From assembly GCA_964387695.1 (NCBI GenBank), contig CAYLXI010000074.1:1-8807 (forward strand): 8,807 nucleotides of DNA. Direction: 5' to 3'. Below are positions 7,656 to 8,807 of the stretch, piece by piece (position 1 is the stretch's first letter; each line of letters begins with the position of its first letter). The notes beneath the pieces were generated by a model. That model saw only the letters and a program-made list of their open reading frames with translations. It ran no database searches and was not told where the DNA came from. The stretch is from Thiosulfativibrio sp964387695 (GTDB lineage Bacteria; Pseudomonadota; Gammaproteobacteria; Thiomicrospirales; Thiomicrospiraceae). The translations under genes were made by a program, and so were the position numbers.

Positions 7656-7705
7656 TTTGCATAATACATTGTCAAAAAACTTATAGTTTCAATGCATTAT
7701 GCAAA
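7656..7705 (-). repeat. 16-bp inverted repeat between binding-protein and permease genes
   Basis: The arms are 7656-7671 and 7690-7705 with an 18-base loop. They match at 15 of 16 positions in DNA. In the minus-strand transcript the odd pair is a G-U wobble, so the RNA stem is continuous. The hairpin ends 21 bases before the permease ATG, leaving the Shine-Dalgarno sequence free. No U-tract follows it, so it is not a standard terminator; a role in mRNA stability or processing is more likely. The right arm contains a self-palindrome, TGCATTATGCA (7693-7703), and the left arm an imperfect copy (7658-7668), centred 35 bases apart. A pair of protein-binding sites is therefore an alternative. A perfect TTGACA (7675-7670, minus) overlaps the left arm, but no good -10 follows it. 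Confidence 0.7.
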
Positions 7706-7717
7706 ACTTCTAAACAC

Positions 7718-7745
7718 AAAAAAAGGACAAGAAAACTCGTCCTTT
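7718..7745 (-). terminator. Rho-independent terminator/attenuator after the binding-protein gene
   Basis: In the minus-strand RNA, arms 7745-7736 and 7731-7722 form a 10-bp stem (AAAGGACGAG with CUUGUCCUUU, one G-U pair) closed by a UUUU loop (7735-7732). The 3' arm runs straight into four further U residues (7721-7718). It starts 26 bases past the binding-protein stop codon and lies 83 bases before the permease ATG. Because the permease has no convincing promoter of its own, partial read-through is the likely way the downstream genes are expressed, giving excess binding protein. Confidence 0.82.
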
Positions 7746-7771
7746 AGATTAAAAATTAAATAATAAAGATA

Positions 7772-8761
7772 TTATTCAATCCAACCTTGCTCTCTGTAGA
7801 ACTTAGCTGCACCGTCATGTAAAGGAGCAGAAAGACCTTTAGAAATCATATCTTCTATTTTTAAGTGAGCAAAAGCAGGGTGTAACTTCTTGAAAGCTTC
7901 AAAGTTTTCAAAAACCGCTTTAACTATTTCATAAACAACTTCTTCAGAAACTTTTGCTGAGGAAATAAAAGTTGCCCCTACACCAAATGTTGGGATATCA
8001 TTTGGATTACCGTCATACATTCCACCAGGAACATTAACACTGCTGTAATATTCACGATTCTTAACTAGCTTATCAATGCCTTTTCCTGTAATAGGAATAA
8101 TTTTAGCATCACAAGTTGTCGTAACTTGCTTTAATAACCCTGATGGGTGTCCAACCGTAAAAAAGAAAGCATCAATTTTATTATCACAAAGAGCACTACC
8201 TACTTCAGAAGATTTAAGCTCTGAGGCTAATCTTAAATCTGAACGGCTAATCCCTATCGCTTCAGCCATAACATCAAAAGTTGCAGCCGCTCCAGAACCT
8301 GCTTCACCAACATTCACGCGTTTGTTTTTGATATCCATAACATTTTTAATGCCTGAATCTGCTCTAGCAACTAAGGTTGCTGGCTCTGGATGAATAGAGA
8401 AAACAGAACGCAAATCTTTAAAAGGTCCTAATTTTTCAAATCTAGAAGTTCCATGATAAGCATGATACTGCCAATCTGATTGTGCAATCCCCATATCTAA
8501 ATCACCAGTACGAATGGCGTTAATATTAAATACTGAACCACCTGTTGACTCAACAGAACAACGAATCCCTGTTTCTTTACGGTTTTTATTTACTAAACGG
8601 CAAATAGAACCACCCGTTGGATAATAAACCCCTGTTACTCCACCCGTACCTATGGTTACAAACTGAGTGGTAGGTGCTGTTGCTGTTGCGGCACCAGAAA
8701 AGGCTGCTACTGCAACAATGGTTGCTGCCATAATTGCTTTACTAAACTTTAGTTTAATCAT
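7772..8761 (-). CDS. TAXI family TRAP transporter solute-binding protein (periplasmic)
   Basis: This 329-residue secreted receptor of the TRAP system captures the solute in the periplasm and docks on the permease. The N-terminus is a signal peptide: basic MIKLKFSK, a hydrophobic core at 9-22, and A-x-A sites at 25-27 or 27-29, giving cleavage near residue 27-29. The mature part shows the TAXI hallmarks: VTIGTGGVTGVYYPTGGSIC (35-54), GIRCSVESTGGS (65-76), a FSIHPEPATLVAR strand (121-133), GEAGSGAAAT (152-161), TVGHPSG (202-208), NVPGGMY (243-249) and the C-terminal HPAFAHL-to-SAPLHDGA region. Family members have been seen with glutamate/glutamine or other small organic acids, but the substrate here is unknown. 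Four cysteines (54, 68, 192, 217) could form two disulfides. The start is ATG with AAGGAA (8770-8775) 8 bases upstream. It is the first gene of the TRAP operon in the window. Confidence 0.96.
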   Translation of the reverse strand: MIKLKFSKAIMAATIVAVAAFSGAATATAPTTQFVTIGTGGVTGVYYPTGGSICRLVNKNRKETGIRCSVESTGGSVFNINAIRTGDLDMGIAQSDWQYHAYHGTSRFEKLGPFKDLRSVFSIHPEPATLVARADSGIKNVMDIKNKRVNVGEAGSGAAATFDVMAEAIGISRSDLRLASELKSSEVGSALCDNKIDAFFFTVGHPSGLLKQVTTTCDAKIIPITGKGIDKLVKNREYYSSVNVPGGMYDGNPNDIPTFGVGATFISSAKVSEEVVYEIVKAVFENFEAFKKLHPAFAHLKIEDMISKGLSAPLHDGAAKFYREQGWIE

Positions 8762-8807
8762 TTTATATGTTCCTTAATAAATTTTTTAATGCCCAAATAA
8801 CATTATG
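8762..8807 (-). promoter_or_regulatory. Leader of the TRAP operon with strong ribosome binding site
   Basis: This 46-base stretch upstream of the binding-protein ATG contains a clear Shine-Dalgarno sequence, AAGGAA, at 8775-8770 on the minus strand. A -10-like CATAAT lies at 8807-8802; its -35 would be beyond the window, so the promoter cannot be confirmed. No further gene starts here. Confidence 0.4.

Noticed and set aside
7661..7675. TTGACA within the 16-bp hairpin as an internal promoter for the permease
   Set aside because: At 16-18 bases downstream only weak matches to TATAAT are found (for example TCTTTA), so a separate permease promoter is not supported.
8076..8393. Plus-strand open frame of 105 codons
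   Set aside because: It is antisense to the binding-protein gene, with no start context or recognisable domain.

Overview
This is an AT-rich stretch of bacterial chromosome with housekeeping and transport genes. It holds five complete protein genes, one partial one, and short intergenic gaps. DnaE and Aat are of the E. coli/gammaproteobacterial type, and the DnaE keeps an internal clamp-binding QxDLF motif like that of E. coli. A TAXI-type TRAP transporter is common in marine and free-living proteobacteria. Together with the low G+C this suggests an AT-rich, probably aquatic gammaproteobacterium. A relative of the sulfur-oxidising SUP05/Thioglobus group is one possibility, but this cannot be settled from the window. 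No IS element, CRISPR array, tRNA, rRNA or clear sign of horizontal transfer was seen.

Layout from left to right. The first 210 bases hold the N-terminal 70 codons (minus strand) of a small HicA-like protein that runs off the left edge. A 76-base gap with two short palindromes and a good -10 box follows. Next is dnaE (minus, 287-3784), the replicative DNA polymerase III alpha subunit. It is divergent from aat (plus, 3864-4604), the leucyl/phenylalanyl-tRNA-protein transferase of the bacterial N-degron pathway. The right half is a minus-strand TRAP operon, transcribed from right to left. It encodes a periplasmic TAXI solute-binding protein (7772-8761), a fused small-plus-large TRAP permease with a C-terminal DUF3394-like domain (5019-7634), and a universal stress protein (4579-5019). 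The stress-protein gene starts one base inside the permease stop codon and overlaps the 3' end of aat tail to tail by 26 bases.

The binding protein should capture an organic anion in the periplasm and deliver it to the ion-driven permease. The coupled stress protein probably modulates transport, as TeaD is known to do for TeaABC. The gap between binding protein and permease holds two RNA structures: a rho-independent terminator right after the binding-protein gene, and a 16-bp hairpin just before the permease. Together they suggest a partial-termination or RNA-stability arrangement giving more binding protein than permease.

No clearly new biological system is visible. The points most worth a second look are the paired RNA structures, the DUF3394-like domain predicted to lie in the periplasm, the deviant nucleotide-binding loop of the stress protein, and the truncated HicA-like gene.
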